This document shows positions 34,409 to 42,600 of a stretch of 64,000 bases of DNA, in pieces; the first letter of the stretch is position 1, and the number at the start of each line of letters is the position of its first letter. The notes beneath the pieces were generated by a model, which saw only the letters and a list, made by a program, of their open reading frames with translations, did not search any database and had not been told where the DNA came from. The DNA is from JACDBE01 sp963714055 (GTDB lineage Bacteria; Actinomycetota; Acidimicrobiia; Spongiisociales; UBA5794), in NCBI GenBank assembly GCA_963714055.1, contig OY970227.1, positions 1,798,001 to 1,862,000 on the forward strand, written 5' to 3'. The position numbers were made by a program, and so were the translations under genes.

Positions 34409-35716
34409 GTGGCTCCCAAGCTCCCGGAGCGTTACCAGACCCAGGTTCGGCTGGGTCGCGACGGGGATGTCGAGGAGTGGCTGGCCACGGACACCGCCCT
34501 CGATCGCCCGGTCCTGATCCGCTCGCTCGACGCCTCGGCCTCGGTCGAGCGCCGCCGCCTCTATACCGAGGCAGTGCGCGACGCCGCCCGAGTCGCCCAC
34601 ATGCACCTGGCGAAGGTGTACGAGGTGGCCGACGGTTCCGAAGGTGACACCGTCTTCTCCGTGCTGGAGTGGAACGGCGGTGTCTCGATCGCCGACCGGC
34701 TCCACGCCGGGGACACGCTTCCCGTCCAGGAGTTCCTCCCCAACGCCTCCGGCCTCGCCGAAGCACTGGCGTCGCTCCATGCCGCCGGCGTGGTCCACGG
34801 CGCCATCGACGGTGGAGCGGTCCAGTTCTCGGCGGCCCATCCGGCCAAGCTCGGCGCCTTCGGTCGGGAGCCGATCACCACGACCGCCGCCGAGGACACC
34901 CGGGCGTTGGCGGCCACCCTGCGCCAGGCGATCATCGGGTCGGACAGCACCGAGGTGCGCCTCTCTCAGGTCGTCGACGGGCTTCCTCGCAGCATCGACG
35001 ACGTGCTGGCCGGCGCCGAGGCGGGTGCGGTCGACGCCGCCCAGCTGGCCACCGTGATCCGGGCGGCGCCCTACTCGGCCGACCTCGCCAATGACGGCGC
35101 CTGGTCGTGGCGGTGGCTGACACCGGCAGCGATCTTGCTCGGAGCAGCACTGGTGTTCACCGCGCTCGGCTTGACGATCGACGTCGACCCGGGCTCGCCG
35201 CTGCTCTTCCCGGCGACACCACAGGAACCGGCGGTGCAGAACCCCGACGCCGTCGTGCCCAGCTCCCCGCCGGACGACACGGACGAAGCAGAGGTGATCC
35301 CGGTCACCGCCCGCTCCTACGACCCCTTCGGTGACAACCGGACCGAAGGCGAGGCGAACATCCCGCTCATCCACGACGGCGATCGGACCACGACCTGGCA
35401 CACCGAGCGCTACTTCAGCCCGCTGTCGTCGCTCAAGCCGGGAGTCGGTGTGATGTTCACCCCCGCCGAGGTGCCCCGGGCGGTGCGCATCATCGGCGAC
35501 GCCGGGATCTCTTACGAGATCGGCTGGGCGGCCACCGTGCCCGACGACCTCGACGGCTGGGAGATGGTCGCCACGGGCACGCTCGATGACAACGCCACCA
35601 TGGCGGCCCTGCCCGATCGGGATCCCGGGGTGTGGCTGTTGTGGCTCACGTCTCTCCCGGAGACCGGAGGGGGAGCCTTCATGGGTGAGATCGGCGACGT
35701 CACCTTCACCCGTTGA
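34409..35716 (+). CDS. Membrane-anchored pseudokinase with extracytoplasmic domain
   Basis: A 435-residue protein. Residues about 1-225 resemble a Ser/Thr kinase domain but lack every key motif: the VAIK lysine is in PVLIRSL, the HRD region reads VVHGAIDGG, and the DFG region reads LGAFGR. One transmembrane helix (about 230-250) leads to a Pro/Asp-rich linker and a beta-sandwich-like ectodomain (about 290-435). This matches the C-terminal half of mycobacterial MviN (Rv3910), which here lacks the attached MurJ flippase. Start at GTG 34409 with AGGAGGA upstream. Confidence 0.78.
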   Translation: MAPKLPERYQTQVRLGRDGDVEEWLATDTALDRPVLIRSLDASASVERRRLYTEAVRDAARVAHMHLAKVYEVADGSEGDTVFSVLEWNGGVSIADRLHAGDTLPVQEFLPNASGLAEALASLHAAGVVHGAIDGGAVQFSAAHPAKLGAFGREPITTTAAEDTRALAATLRQAIIGSDSTEVRLSQVVDGLPRSIDDVLAGAEAGAVDAAQLATVIRAAPYSADLANDGAWSWRWLTPAAILLGAALVFTALGLTIDVDPGSPLLFPATPQEPAVQNPDAVVPSSPPDDTDEAEVIPVTARSYDPFGDNRTEGEANIPLIHDGDRTTTWHTERYFSPLSSLKPGVGVMFTPAEVPRAVRIIGDAGISYEIGWAATVPDDLDGWEMVATGTLDDNATMAALPDRDPGVWLLWLTSLPETGGGAFMGEIGDVTFTR

Positions 35717-35799
35717 CCGCCGCCGGTCGACGGGTTCTCTGGCGGGAGCTGGGCCGGCGGAGTCTTCCTCGGTGGGAAAACCGACGACAATCCAGCCCG

Positions 35800-36369
35800 A
35801 TGAGCGATGCGTCCACCGATCAGGCACTGGTCGAGCGCTATCTCGCCGGCGACATGGGCGCCTTCGACGAGTTGGTGCGCGCCCACCAGGACCGGGTGTT
35901 CGCCACCTGCCTGCGGATGCTGCGCCACCGTGAGGCCGCCCTCGATGCCACCCAGGACACGTTCCTCACGTTGTTCCGCAAGGCGGACCGCTTCCGGGGG
36001 GAGGCCGCCTTCACCACCTGGCTGTACCGGGTGACGATGAACGTGTGCTACGACCATCTGCGCCGGGCGCAACGCAAGCCGGCCGACCCGCTTCCCGAGC
36101 ACCACGACCAGCCCGACCCCCGGGCGATGGAGGCCATCGAAGCGGTCGAGCTCAGGCCCGCGGTGGAACGGGCCCTGGCCGGGCTCCCCGACGAGTTCCG
36201 CGCCGCCATCGTCCTGGTCGATCTCCAGGGACTGGCGCTGGACACCGCGGCCACCGCCCTCGAGGTACCGGTCGGCACGGTGAAATCGAGGTTGTTCCGC
36301 GGCCGCCGGCTGCTCGCCGAGCAGCTCGGGAACCTGAGCCCCCCGAACCGGCATCCAACCGAAGCATGA
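35800..36369 (+). CDS. sigM: ECF RNA polymerase sigma factor, SigM-like
   Basis: Extracytoplasmic-function sigma factor for stress transcription. The 189-residue protein has sigma region 2 (YLAGDMGAFDELVRAHQDRVFAT...ATQDTFLTLFRKADRF; about residues 12-80, shown in pieces) and region 4 (LPDEFRAAIVLVDLQGLALDTAATALEVPVGTVKSRL, likewise; about 125-175). The start at ATG 35800 fits the domain; the frame is open back to 35713. It overlaps its anti-sigma gene (ATGA), and the neighbourhood matches mycobacterial sigM. Confidence 0.9.
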   Translation: MSDASTDQALVERYLAGDMGAFDELVRAHQDRVFATCLRMLRHREAALDATQDTFLTLFRKADRFRGEAAFTTWLYRVTMNVCYDHLRRAQRKPADPLPEHHDQPDPRAMEAIEAVELRPAVERALAGLPDEFRAAIVLVDLQGLALDTAATALEVPVGTVKSRLFRGRRLLAEQLGNLSPPNRHPTEA

Positions 36370-37298
36370 CCGTGCACCACCACGACCCCGATCGCATCAT
36401 GGCGCTGGCGGCGGAAGAGCTGACCGACACCGAGGCGCGGCTCGCCACCGCCGAGGTCGCCGGCTGCGAGCAGTGCTCCACCGACCTGGAACACCAGCGC
36501 GTCGCCTTCGCCGCCCTGGCCGCGCTGGGCCACGACCCGGCCGCCGCCCTCACCGACCTGGAGTCCCGCCGTCTCCGACGTTCGCTCCTCGAGACGCTGA
36601 CGCCGGCGGCCGCGGCGCCGGCGGCCGCCCCTGACGTCTCCCGACGACGCGGGCTCTCCTGGGGGCCACTGGTCGCGGTGGCGGCGGTGTTCCTGGCCGT
36701 CGTGGTCGGGGGGAATGCCATCCGGTCGCTGTCTCCGGGAGATGACGACGACGCCGGCGCCGAGATCGTCGCCGCCGACACGGCGACCACGGCTGCGCCA
36801 TCGAGTGAAGCACCGACCGCGGAAGCACTCACCGAAGACATCGACGACGCGCAGTCGCGCCAGTCCCCGGAGACGACCGCAGCCGCATCCGCAGACGGCG
36901 ATGACGCAACCCTGTTCTCTGCCGGGGCGACCGAGGCAACCACAGTGGTCTTGACCGTCGCCGACCTCGGCCTGATGTGGGACGAGGTGGTGAGCGGACG
37001 CCTCGATGCGGAGGAGAGCGCGAGTCTCGGCGACGCGCCGGATCTCGCTTCCAAGGTGGCCTCCGTGCTGGCCGGCAGGGCTGCCCTTGCCGGGGTCGCC
37101 GACGATGCGTGTGGCGGCGCCGCCGCCGCCTTCGTCGGCGAGCCCGCCGAGACCGTGATCGTGGGAACCGTGGTGCTGGTCGACATCGGCGAGTCCGTGC
37201 TCACCGTCACCGCTGCTCCCGACGGGACGGCGCGCCTGCTCGTCCACGACCCGGTGAGCTGTACCGTGATCACCGAGGTCCTCCCCGAGCATCCCTAG
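36366..37298 (+). CDS. Anti-sigma factor (RsmA-like), membrane-anchored
   Basis: A 310-residue protein. An N-terminal ASD-like cytoplasmic domain (about residues 1-85) is followed by a transmembrane helix (about 100-120), an acidic linker and an extracytoplasmic domain (about 180-310). The zinc anti-sigma motif is incomplete: CEQC is present, but the preceding His of H-x3-C is Glu (AEVAGCEQC). Its overlap with sigM strongly suggests it restrains SigM until an envelope or redox signal arrives. Confidence 0.8.
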   Translation: MTVHHHDPDRIMALAAEELTDTEARLATAEVAGCEQCSTDLEHQRVAFAALAALGHDPAAALTDLESRRLRRSLLETLTPAAAAPAAAPDVSRRRGLSWGPLVAVAAVFLAVVVGGNAIRSLSPGDDDDAGAEIVAADTATTAAPSSEAPTAEALTEDIDDAQSRQSPETTAAASADGDDATLFSAGATEATTVVLTVADLGLMWDEVVSGRLDAEESASLGDAPDLASKVASVLAGRAALAGVADDACGGAAAAFVGEPAETVIVGTVVLVDIGESVLTVTAAPDGTARLLVHDPVSCTVITEVLPEHP

Positions 37299-37323
37299 GA
37301 GCAGGTCGCCGTGGGCCCGGCCC

Positions 37324-37329
37324 TAAGAT
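37324..37329 (+). promoter_or_regulatory. -10 box before the two-helix membrane protein
   Basis: TAAGAT, 8 nt before the ATG at 37338. If active it would add a trxB-reading promoter downstream of the anti-sigma gene. Confidence 0.35.
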
Positions 37330-37337
37330 GCCCGCCC

Positions 37338-37640
37338 ATGGAGGACTACCCGGCCAAGATCGCCGACCTGCTCGAGACCGTCGCCACCCGGGTCCGCGAG
37401 ATGACGGTCGACCGGGTCAAGGGGTGGGTCACCTGGGGGGCGGTCGGGCTGGTGGCGGCGATGCTCGCCACCCTGGTCGTCATCTTCCTGTTGATCGGCC
37501 TGTTCCGTCTCCTCGCCGAGCTCGTGGGCGTCGAGCCGGCCTACCTCATCCTGGGAGGCATATTCCTGCTGGTCGGGATGTTCTTGTGGTGGCGCCGGCT
37601 TCCCAAGGTCGGCCGGAGCGGAGAGGAATCCAGTGTCTGA
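37338..37640 (+). CDS. Small two-helix membrane protein
   Basis: A 100-residue protein with an amphipathic N-terminal helix (residues 5-30) and two transmembrane helices (about 33-57 and 65-86), ending in a basic and acidic tail. It resembles the phage-holin-like superfamily III proteins often found beside redox or envelope genes; that is a weak resemblance. Its end overlaps trxB by 8 bp. Start at ATG 37338; a longer reading exists but lacks signals. Confidence 0.7.
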   Translation: MEDYPAKIADLLETVATRVREMTVDRVKGWVTWGAVGLVAAMLATLVVIFLLIGLFRLLAELVGVEPAYLILGGIFLLVGMFLWWRRLPKVGRSGEESSV

Positions 37641-38616
37641 CCAGGCATCGCCCGAAGTGGCGGTGGACGTAGACGAGCAACTGTCCACCGAGCAATTGCT
37701 CGTGATCGGGTCTGGTCCGGCCGGGCTGACCGCCGCGGTGTATGCCGCCCGGGCCGACTTGGCCCCGCTGATGATCGAAGGCTTCGAGCGGGGCGGGCAG
37801 CTCATGCTGACCACCGACGTCGAGAACTACCCCGGCTTCCCCGACGGGATCATGGGGCCGGACCTGATGGGGCAGTTCCGCAAGCAGGCCGAGAAGTTCG
37901 GCACACGGATCGTCGCCGCCGACGTGACCCGGGTCGACTTCTCCTCGACTCCCTTCCAGGTCTGGGTCGGGGACGAGCGCCACGTGGCGGAGACCGTCGT
38001 CATCTCCACCGGCGCCTCTGCTCGCTGGCTCGGGGTGCCCGGCGAGGAACGACTTCGTGGCTACGGGGTGTCGGCCTGCGCCACCTGCGACGGCTTCTTC
38101 TTCCGCGATCGGCGTCTCGTCGTGGTCGGGGGCGGCGACAGCGCCATGGAAGAGGCGACCTTCCTCACCAAGTTCGCCTCCCACGTGACCGTCGTCCACC
38201 GCCGCGACGAGTTCCGTGCCTCGAAGATCATGGCCAACCGGGTGCTCTCCCACGAACGCATCGACGTGGTCTGGGACACCGTCATCGAGGAGATCCTCGG
38301 CGACGAGACCGTCACCGGGGTTCGCACCCGCAACGTGGTCACCGGCGAAATCGGTGAGCTGGCCGCCGACGGCGTCTTCGTCGCCATCGGCCACACCCCG
38401 AACACGGCCGTGTTCGCCGGCCAGATCGACACCGACGATGCCGGCTACATCCTGACCACCCCGGGCACCACCCAGACGAGCGTGCCCGGGGTCTTCGCCG
38501 CCGGCGACGTGGTCGACAAGGTCTACCGCCAGGCGGTGACCGCCGCCGGGATGGGCTGTCAGGCGGCGCTCGACGCCGAGCGGTGGCTCGAGAACCGCCA
38601 GCTCGGCGATGGCTGA
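37633..38616 (+). CDS. trxB: Thioredoxin reductase
   Basis: NADPH- and FAD-dependent reduction of thioredoxin. The 327-residue protein has the FAD Rossmann motif GSGPAGLTAAVYAAR (about residues 26-40), the redox pair CATC (149-152), the NADPH motif GGGDSAMEEA and the C-terminal VFAAGDVVD. It starts at GTG 37633 with GAGAGGA 5 nt upstream. Followed by trxA, as in mycobacteria. Confidence 0.96.
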   Translation: MSDQASPEVAVDVDEQLSTEQLLVIGSGPAGLTAAVYAARADLAPLMIEGFERGGQLMLTTDVENYPGFPDGIMGPDLMGQFRKQAEKFGTRIVAADVTRVDFSSTPFQVWVGDERHVAETVVISTGASARWLGVPGEERLRGYGVSACATCDGFFFRDRRLVVVGGGDSAMEEATFLTKFASHVTVVHRRDEFRASKIMANRVLSHERIDVVWDTVIEEILGDETVTGVRTRNVVTGEIGELAADGVFVAIGHTPNTAVFAGQIDTDDAGYILTTPGTTQTSVPGVFAAGDVVDKVYRQAVTAAGMGCQAALDAERWLENRQLGDG

Positions 38617-38643
38617 CCCCGACACGGAGGCGAGCCGCCGGAC

Positions 38644-38668
38644 GGAATGAACCGGCCTCTCGATTGTT
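38644..38668 (+). promoter_or_regulatory. Possible SigH/SigR-type promoter of trxA
   Basis: GGAAT (38644-38648) and GTT (38666-38668) are separated by 17 nt, close to the GGAAT-N17/18-GTT pattern used by actinobacterial thiol-stress sigma factors. It lies about 70 nt before the trxA start codon. Short motifs like this occur by chance, so the call depends on the fitting target gene. Confidence 0.4.
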
Positions 38669-38738
38669 GAAACCGACACGAACCTACAGTCAGTACGAAC
38701 GACCCTCCGAGGAGGTGGGGGCCTCCGGGCCAGAGCCA

Positions 38739-39065
38739 ATGGGAACCAACACCGTCGTCGCCAGCAGCGACAACTTCGACACCATCATCAACGGCGAGAC
38801 GCCGGTGCTGGTCGACTTCTGGGCCGCCTGGTGCGGACCGTGCCGGGCCATGGAGGCCCCGCTCGAGGAGATCGCCGGTGAGCACTCCGCGATGCTCAGC
38901 GTCGCCAAGCTGAACGTCGACGAGAACCCGCAGATCTCGATGGACTACCGGGTGATGAGCATCCCCACCATGATCGTTTTCAAGGGTGGTCAGGAGGCGA
39001 AGCGGCTGGTCGGGGCCCGCTCCAAGGCGCAACTCGTCGCCGAGCTGGGTGAGTATCTCGCCTGA
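38739..39065 (+). CDS. trxA: Thioredoxin
   Basis: Small redox protein that reduces disulfides in the cytoplasm. The 108-residue protein has the WCGPC active site (residues 31-35), VDFWAAWCGPCR and the cis-proline MSIPTMIVFKGG. Start at ATG 38739 fits the family length; the reading frame is open upstream. A GGAGGTGGGG sequence lies about 20 nt upstream, rather far for a ribosome site. Confidence 0.95.
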   Translation: MGTNTVVASSDNFDTIINGETPVLVDFWAAWCGPCRAMEAPLEEIAGEHSAMLSVAKLNVDENPQISMDYRVMSIPTMIVFKGGQEAKRLVGARSKAQLVAELGEYLA

Positions 39066-39091
39066 AACCGGCGATGTGAGACGATGGGGCC

Positions 39092-40048
39092 GTGAGGCTC
39101 TATCGGCTCGGTGACGAGGGCGAGCCGGTCCGCGACATCCAGCAGCGCCTGACCGCCCTCGGCCATCTCCTCGATCAGGACGAACCCGCCGTCTTCGGCC
39201 GCGGAACCGCGCGCGCCGTCGCCGCCTTCCAGCGGGAGCGCGGCCTGGCCCCGGACGGCATCGTCGGCGACGACACCTGGCGAACACTGGTGGACGCCGG
39301 GTTCACGCTCGGTGACCGGATGCTGTACCACCGCGTTCCGATGATGCGGGGCGACGACGTGTCCGTGCTGCAACGCCGGCTCAATGCCCTGGGCTTCGAC
39401 ACCGGCAAGGTCGACGGGACCTTCGGGCCCGACACGCTGCGGGCACTGCTCGACTTCCAGGCCAACCGGCGAATGGCCGAAGACGGCATCGCCGGCGCCG
39501 AGGTGGTGGCCGAGCTCGAGTTGATGGCCCGCGCCACGAGCAAGGACGGCCGGCAGGCGGTACGGGAGCGGCAGTGGCTGGCATCGCTCCCCACCCATCT
39601 CGCCGGGCAGCGGGTGTACGTCGACGCCTTCTGCCGATCGGAGGATGAGGCAGCCGGCTGCTGGGAGGCAGCCGTCGAGTTCGCCGCCGCCATCCAGCGG
39701 CTCGGTGGGCATCCGGTCTTCTCCCGCAGTGCCGACACCTTTCCTGCCGAACCGGTCCGTGCCCTGAGGGCCAACCGGATGGGTGCCGACTTCGTCGTGG
39801 CCTTCGCCACTCCACGTGACGGGGAGCCTGCGGTCTTCTACTTCGCTTCGACGCACAGCCACTCTGCCGCCGGCGAGAAGATCGCTGCCGCCGTCGCCCA
39901 CTCGGTTGGCCTCCCGGTCGCCGGTCGGTCGGTCCCGATGCTGCAGGACACCAGGCCACCGGCCATCATCGTCGCCAAGGAGCCCATGGACGCGCCCGTG
40001 GGCCGATCGGCCGCCGAGGGTATTCGAACGTTACTCGGCGCCCAATAG
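39092..40048 (+). CDS. cwlM: CwlM-like peptidoglycan-binding protein with degenerate amidase domain
   Basis: A 318-residue protein. Two PG_binding_1 repeats lie at about residues 5-70 and 85-150 (DIQQRLTALGHLL, AVAAFQRERGLAPDGIVGDD; then VLQRRLNALGF). An N-acetylmuramoyl-L-alanine amidase-type domain follows (about 165-318). The zinc-binding HGG after the first strand is replaced (VYVDAFCRSED), so catalysis is unlikely. In mycobacteria CwlM sits between trxC and parB and, when phosphorylated, activates MurA; position supports the same role here. Confidence 0.82.
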   Translation: MRLYRLGDEGEPVRDIQQRLTALGHLLDQDEPAVFGRGTARAVAAFQRERGLAPDGIVGDDTWRTLVDAGFTLGDRMLYHRVPMMRGDDVSVLQRRLNALGFDTGKVDGTFGPDTLRALLDFQANRRMAEDGIAGAEVVAELELMARATSKDGRQAVRERQWLASLPTHLAGQRVYVDAFCRSEDEAAGCWEAAVEFAAAIQRLGGHPVFSRSADTFPAEPVRALRANRMGADFVVAFATPRDGEPAVFYFASTHSHSAAGEKIAAAVAHSVGLPVAGRSVPMLQDTRPPAIIVAKEPMDAPVGRSAAEGIRTLLGAQ

Positions 40049-40111
40049 CGTTTCAGAGCCTAATAGGTGACTATGCGGCCTGGCTCTGTGGTGACGACTC
40101 ACCGGCGCCGA

Positions 40112-40300
40112 TACCCCTCCGTGTCATCCGTGCCGGCCTTCGGCCCGTGCTGCTGCCACCCCTCCAGGACATGGCGAATCATCCCGCGCCGTCTGCCTTT
40201 TCGGGACGGCACGACCCCTCCCCGTCATCCGTTCAGCCTTCGGCCCGTGCTGCTGCCACCCCTCCCCTGCAAGAGGGGAGGGGAACGAGGGGAGGGGAAA
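40112..40300 (+). repeat. Dispersed repeat family A, two copies
   Basis: A truncated copy (about 40112-40165) lacks the right stem arm. A complete copy (about 40213-40283) has a 10-bp stem CCCCTCCCCT (40259-40268) / AGGGGAGGGG (40274-40283) and the shared CGGCCCGTGCTGCTGCCA block. They fill the 253-bp gap between convergent cwlM and parB, where they may act as terminators for both. Confidence 0.8.
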
Positions 40301-40301
40301 C

Positions 40302-41153
40302 TCAGCCGAAGAGGTTCCGGTAGATCCGCTCCAGGTCGTCCAGCGAGCGGTAGCGGATTACCAGCCTGCCGCCCTTGGCGGCGTGCTCGATGTCGACCGG
40401 GGTGCCGAGGTGTTCGGACAGCCGGGCCTCGAGCTCGATGATGGCGGCGGGGCGCACTTTCCTCGGCTTCGGCGCCCGACCGCCGTCGGGGCGGGTCCTG
40501 AGCCGGACGGCGTCCTCTACCTGCCGCACCGACCAACCCTCCTCGGCGGCGCGGGTGGCGATGTGGGCGGCGTAGGCGGCGTCCTCGAGTCCGAGCAGGG
40601 CACGGGCATGGCCGGCGGTGAGGCTGCCCTGCTCGAGCAGGCGGTGGACCGGCGCCGGCAGCTGCAACAGCCTCACCGTGTTGCTCACCGCGCTCCGGCT
40701 CCGTCCCACCGCCTCGGCGACCTCGTCGTGGGTCAGCCCGAAGTCGTCGATGAGTTGCCGGAAGGCGGCCGCCTCCTCCAGCGCCCCCAGATCCTCGCGC
40801 TGGAGGTTTTCGACGAGCGCTTCGGTGAGGCTGGCACGAGGCTCGTCGGCGTCGCGCACCATGGCAGGTACTTCCAGGAGGCCCGCCATCCGTGCCGCCC
40901 GGCACCGGCGCTCGCCGGCGATCAGCTCGTACCGGTCGTCGCCGAGCGCACGCACGATCACCGGCTGGAGGAGGCCTACCTCACGGATCGACGCAGCCAG
41001 CGTCTCCAGCGTCTCATCATCGAAGTGGCTGCGGGGCTGCTGGGGATTGGCCTCGATGCGGTCGAGGTCGATGGTCTGCAACCCTGTCGGTGAGCTCGCG
41101 GCGGGGATGAGGGCCTCGAGGCCGCGACCCAGGCCACTCCTACGCTCGGCCAT
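40302..41153 (-). CDS. parB: Chromosome-partitioning protein ParB
   Basis: CTP-dependent clamp that loads at parS and spreads. The 283-residue protein has the N-terminal nuclease-like CTPase domain (ANPQQPRSHFDDETLE, ELIAGERRCRAARMAG), the helix-turn-helix region (LTHDEVAEAVGRSRSAVSNTVRLLQLP) and a C-terminal dimer domain. The ATG at 41153 overlaps parA by 14 bp; upstream in-frame residues show no homology. It acts with the parS at 42539. Confidence 0.96.
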   Translation of the reverse strand: MAERRSGLGRGLEALIPAASSPTGLQTIDLDRIEANPQQPRSHFDDETLETLAASIREVGLLQPVIVRALGDDRYELIAGERRCRAARMAGLLEVPAMVRDADEPRASLTEALVENLQREDLGALEEAAAFRQLIDDFGLTHDEVAEAVGRSRSAVSNTVRLLQLPAPVHRLLEQGSLTAGHARALLGLEDAAYAAHIATRAAEEGWSVRQVEDAVRLRTRPDGGRAPKPRKVRPAAIIELEARLSEHLGTPVDIEHAAKGGRLVIRYRSLDDLERIYRNLFG

Positions 41154-41946
41154 GACGCCTCCTGAACTCTCGAGCGACCTCCCGGTAGGCGATCGCCCCA
41201 CGGGACATCGGATCGAACGCCTCGATCGGCTCTCCGTACGACGGGGCCTCGGAGAGCCGGACCGTCCGCGGCACGACGGTCCGGTAGGTGGTTTCACCGA
41301 AGTGCTCGCGTACCTGCCGCACCACGTCGGACGAGAGGGTGGTCCGACCGTCGAACATGGTGAGGAGCAGCCCCTCCACCTCCAGCTCAGGGTTGAGCTG
41401 CTGACGGACCAGCCCGATGTTCCGCATCAGCAAACCCACACCCTCGAGGGCGTAGTACTCGCACTGGATCGGGACGAGGACCTCGTCGGCGGCGGTCAGC
41501 CCGTTGATGCTGAGCAGCCCGAGTGACGGAGGGCAGTCGACGAGGATGAAGTCGAAGTCGGCGCGGACCTTGTCGAGCGCATTGCGCAGCCTGGTCTCAC
41601 GCGCCAGCAGGCTCACCAACTCGATCTCGGCTCCGGCCAGCTCGATGCTCGCCGGGACGACGAAGAGGTCGCGCATCGACGTCGGTTCGATGACGTCGTC
41701 GATCGTGGTGTCCTCGACGAGAACGTGGTAGATCGTTCGGCTGAGCCGCTCCCGGTCGATGCCGAGCCCCGACGTGGTGTTGGCTTGGGGATCGATGTCG
41801 ACCAGGAGCACCCGCTCCCCTTGTAGCGCCAGCCCGGCCCCCAGGTTGATGGTCGTGGTCGACTTGCCGACGCCGCCCTTCTGGTTGGCCAGGGCGACGA
41901 CGGTGGCGTTCCTCGTGATGGGGGGTTCGCGGGTTTCGGTGATCAC
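41140..41946 (-). CDS. parA: Chromosome-partitioning ATPase ParA
   Basis: Walker-type ATPase that moves ParB-parS complexes over the nucleoid. The 268-residue protein has the deviant Walker A KGGVGKST (residues 23-30), Walker A' VLLVDIDPQANTTSG and Walker B LVDCPPSLGLLSIN. It starts at GTG 41946, overlapping the rsmG stop (GTGA). Downstream member of the rsmG-parA-parB group. Confidence 0.96.
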   Translation of the reverse strand: MITETREPPITRNATVVALANQKGGVGKSTTTINLGAGLALQGERVLLVDIDPQANTTSGLGIDRERLSRTIYHVLVEDTTIDDVIEPTSMRDLFVVPASIELAGAEIELVSLLARETRLRNALDKVRADFDFILVDCPPSLGLLSINGLTAADEVLVPIQCEYYALEGVGLLMRNIGLVRQQLNPELEVEGLLLTMFDGRTTLSSDVVRQVREHFGETTYRTVVPRTVRLSEAPSYGEPIEAFDPMSRGAIAYREVAREFRRRHGRA

Positions 41947-42545
41947 GCAACCGGGATCATAAGCAGCCAGGCCCCGTTTTCAAGGACCTCCGGACCGACT
42001 TGAACCAACGAGCCTTCCGAAGGAGGCTGCGAGGGTCGACCCGTTCGGCCGATGCCAACGACGATGTCGCCGCCCGACGCAACCAAGCGTCGCAGCTCGG
42101 CGACGCGATCCGGGCGGAGCACCGCGCGCATCACCACCCGGTCGTACGATCCCTGGTGCGCACGCACTTCTCCGGTCACGACCGTCACGGAGAGAGCGAG
42201 TATCTTCGCGACCCGCAGCAAGGCATCGGTCCGCCGGCGGGATCGGTCGAGCAACGTCACCGCAGCGCGGGGAAACCCGATCGCCAGCGGTATACCGGGA
42301 AGGCCGACGCCCGAACCGACGTCGAGGATTGTGGCGGTCGTGCGGAGGCCGACGCCGAACGCCAGCGAATCGGCGATGTGCCGGTCCCAGATCCGATCGG
42401 CCTCGTCGGGTCCGAGCCCCCCGTAGGCCGCACCCTCCTCGACCAACCACTCGGCGTAGGCACCGAGGGCCTCGACCTGTGCGGCGTCGAGTGTCAACCC
42501 GAGCCAGTCGGCGATCCGATCGAGGACGGCGGGGGGAGGTTTCAC
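41943..42545 (-). CDS. rsmG: 16S rRNA (guanine527-N7)-methyltransferase
   Basis: Methylates G527 (G518 in some numbering) of 16S rRNA using S-adenosylmethionine; loss gives low-level streptomycin resistance in several bacteria. The 200-residue protein has the SAM motif ILDVGSGVGLPGIPLAI (about residues 73-89), WDRHIADSLAF and a late VMRAVLRP. It starts at GTG 42545, which lies inside the parS palindrome, and has no clear ribosome site. Confidence 0.93.
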   Translation of the reverse strand: MKPPPAVLDRIADWLGLTLDAAQVEALGAYAEWLVEEGAAYGGLGPDEADRIWDRHIADSLAFGVGLRTTATILDVGSGVGLPGIPLAIGFPRAAVTLLDRSRRRTDALLRVAKILALSVTVVTGEVRAHQGSYDRVVMRAVLRPDRVAELRRLVASGGDIVVGIGRTGRPSQPPSEGSLVQVGPEVLENGAWLLMIPVA

Positions 42546-42552
42546 GTGAAAC
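42539..42552. promoter_or_regulatory. parS centromere site
   Basis: GTTTCACGTGAAAC, a perfect 14-bp palindrome identical to the conserved core of bacterial parS. It overlaps the start codon of rsmG, next to parA and parB and about 3 kb from oriC, as expected for an origin-proximal ParB loading site. No second exact copy was seen in this window. Confidence 0.93.
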
Positions 42553-42600
42553 GCTCTGGGCTTCTACGGACGAAGCCCCCATGCCTGACCGGACCCCAGG

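Noticed and set aside
35774..35800. SigM autoregulated promoter (GGGAAAAC with CGATG)
   Set aside because: The would-be -10 overlaps the start codon, so it could not make a useful transcript from this start.
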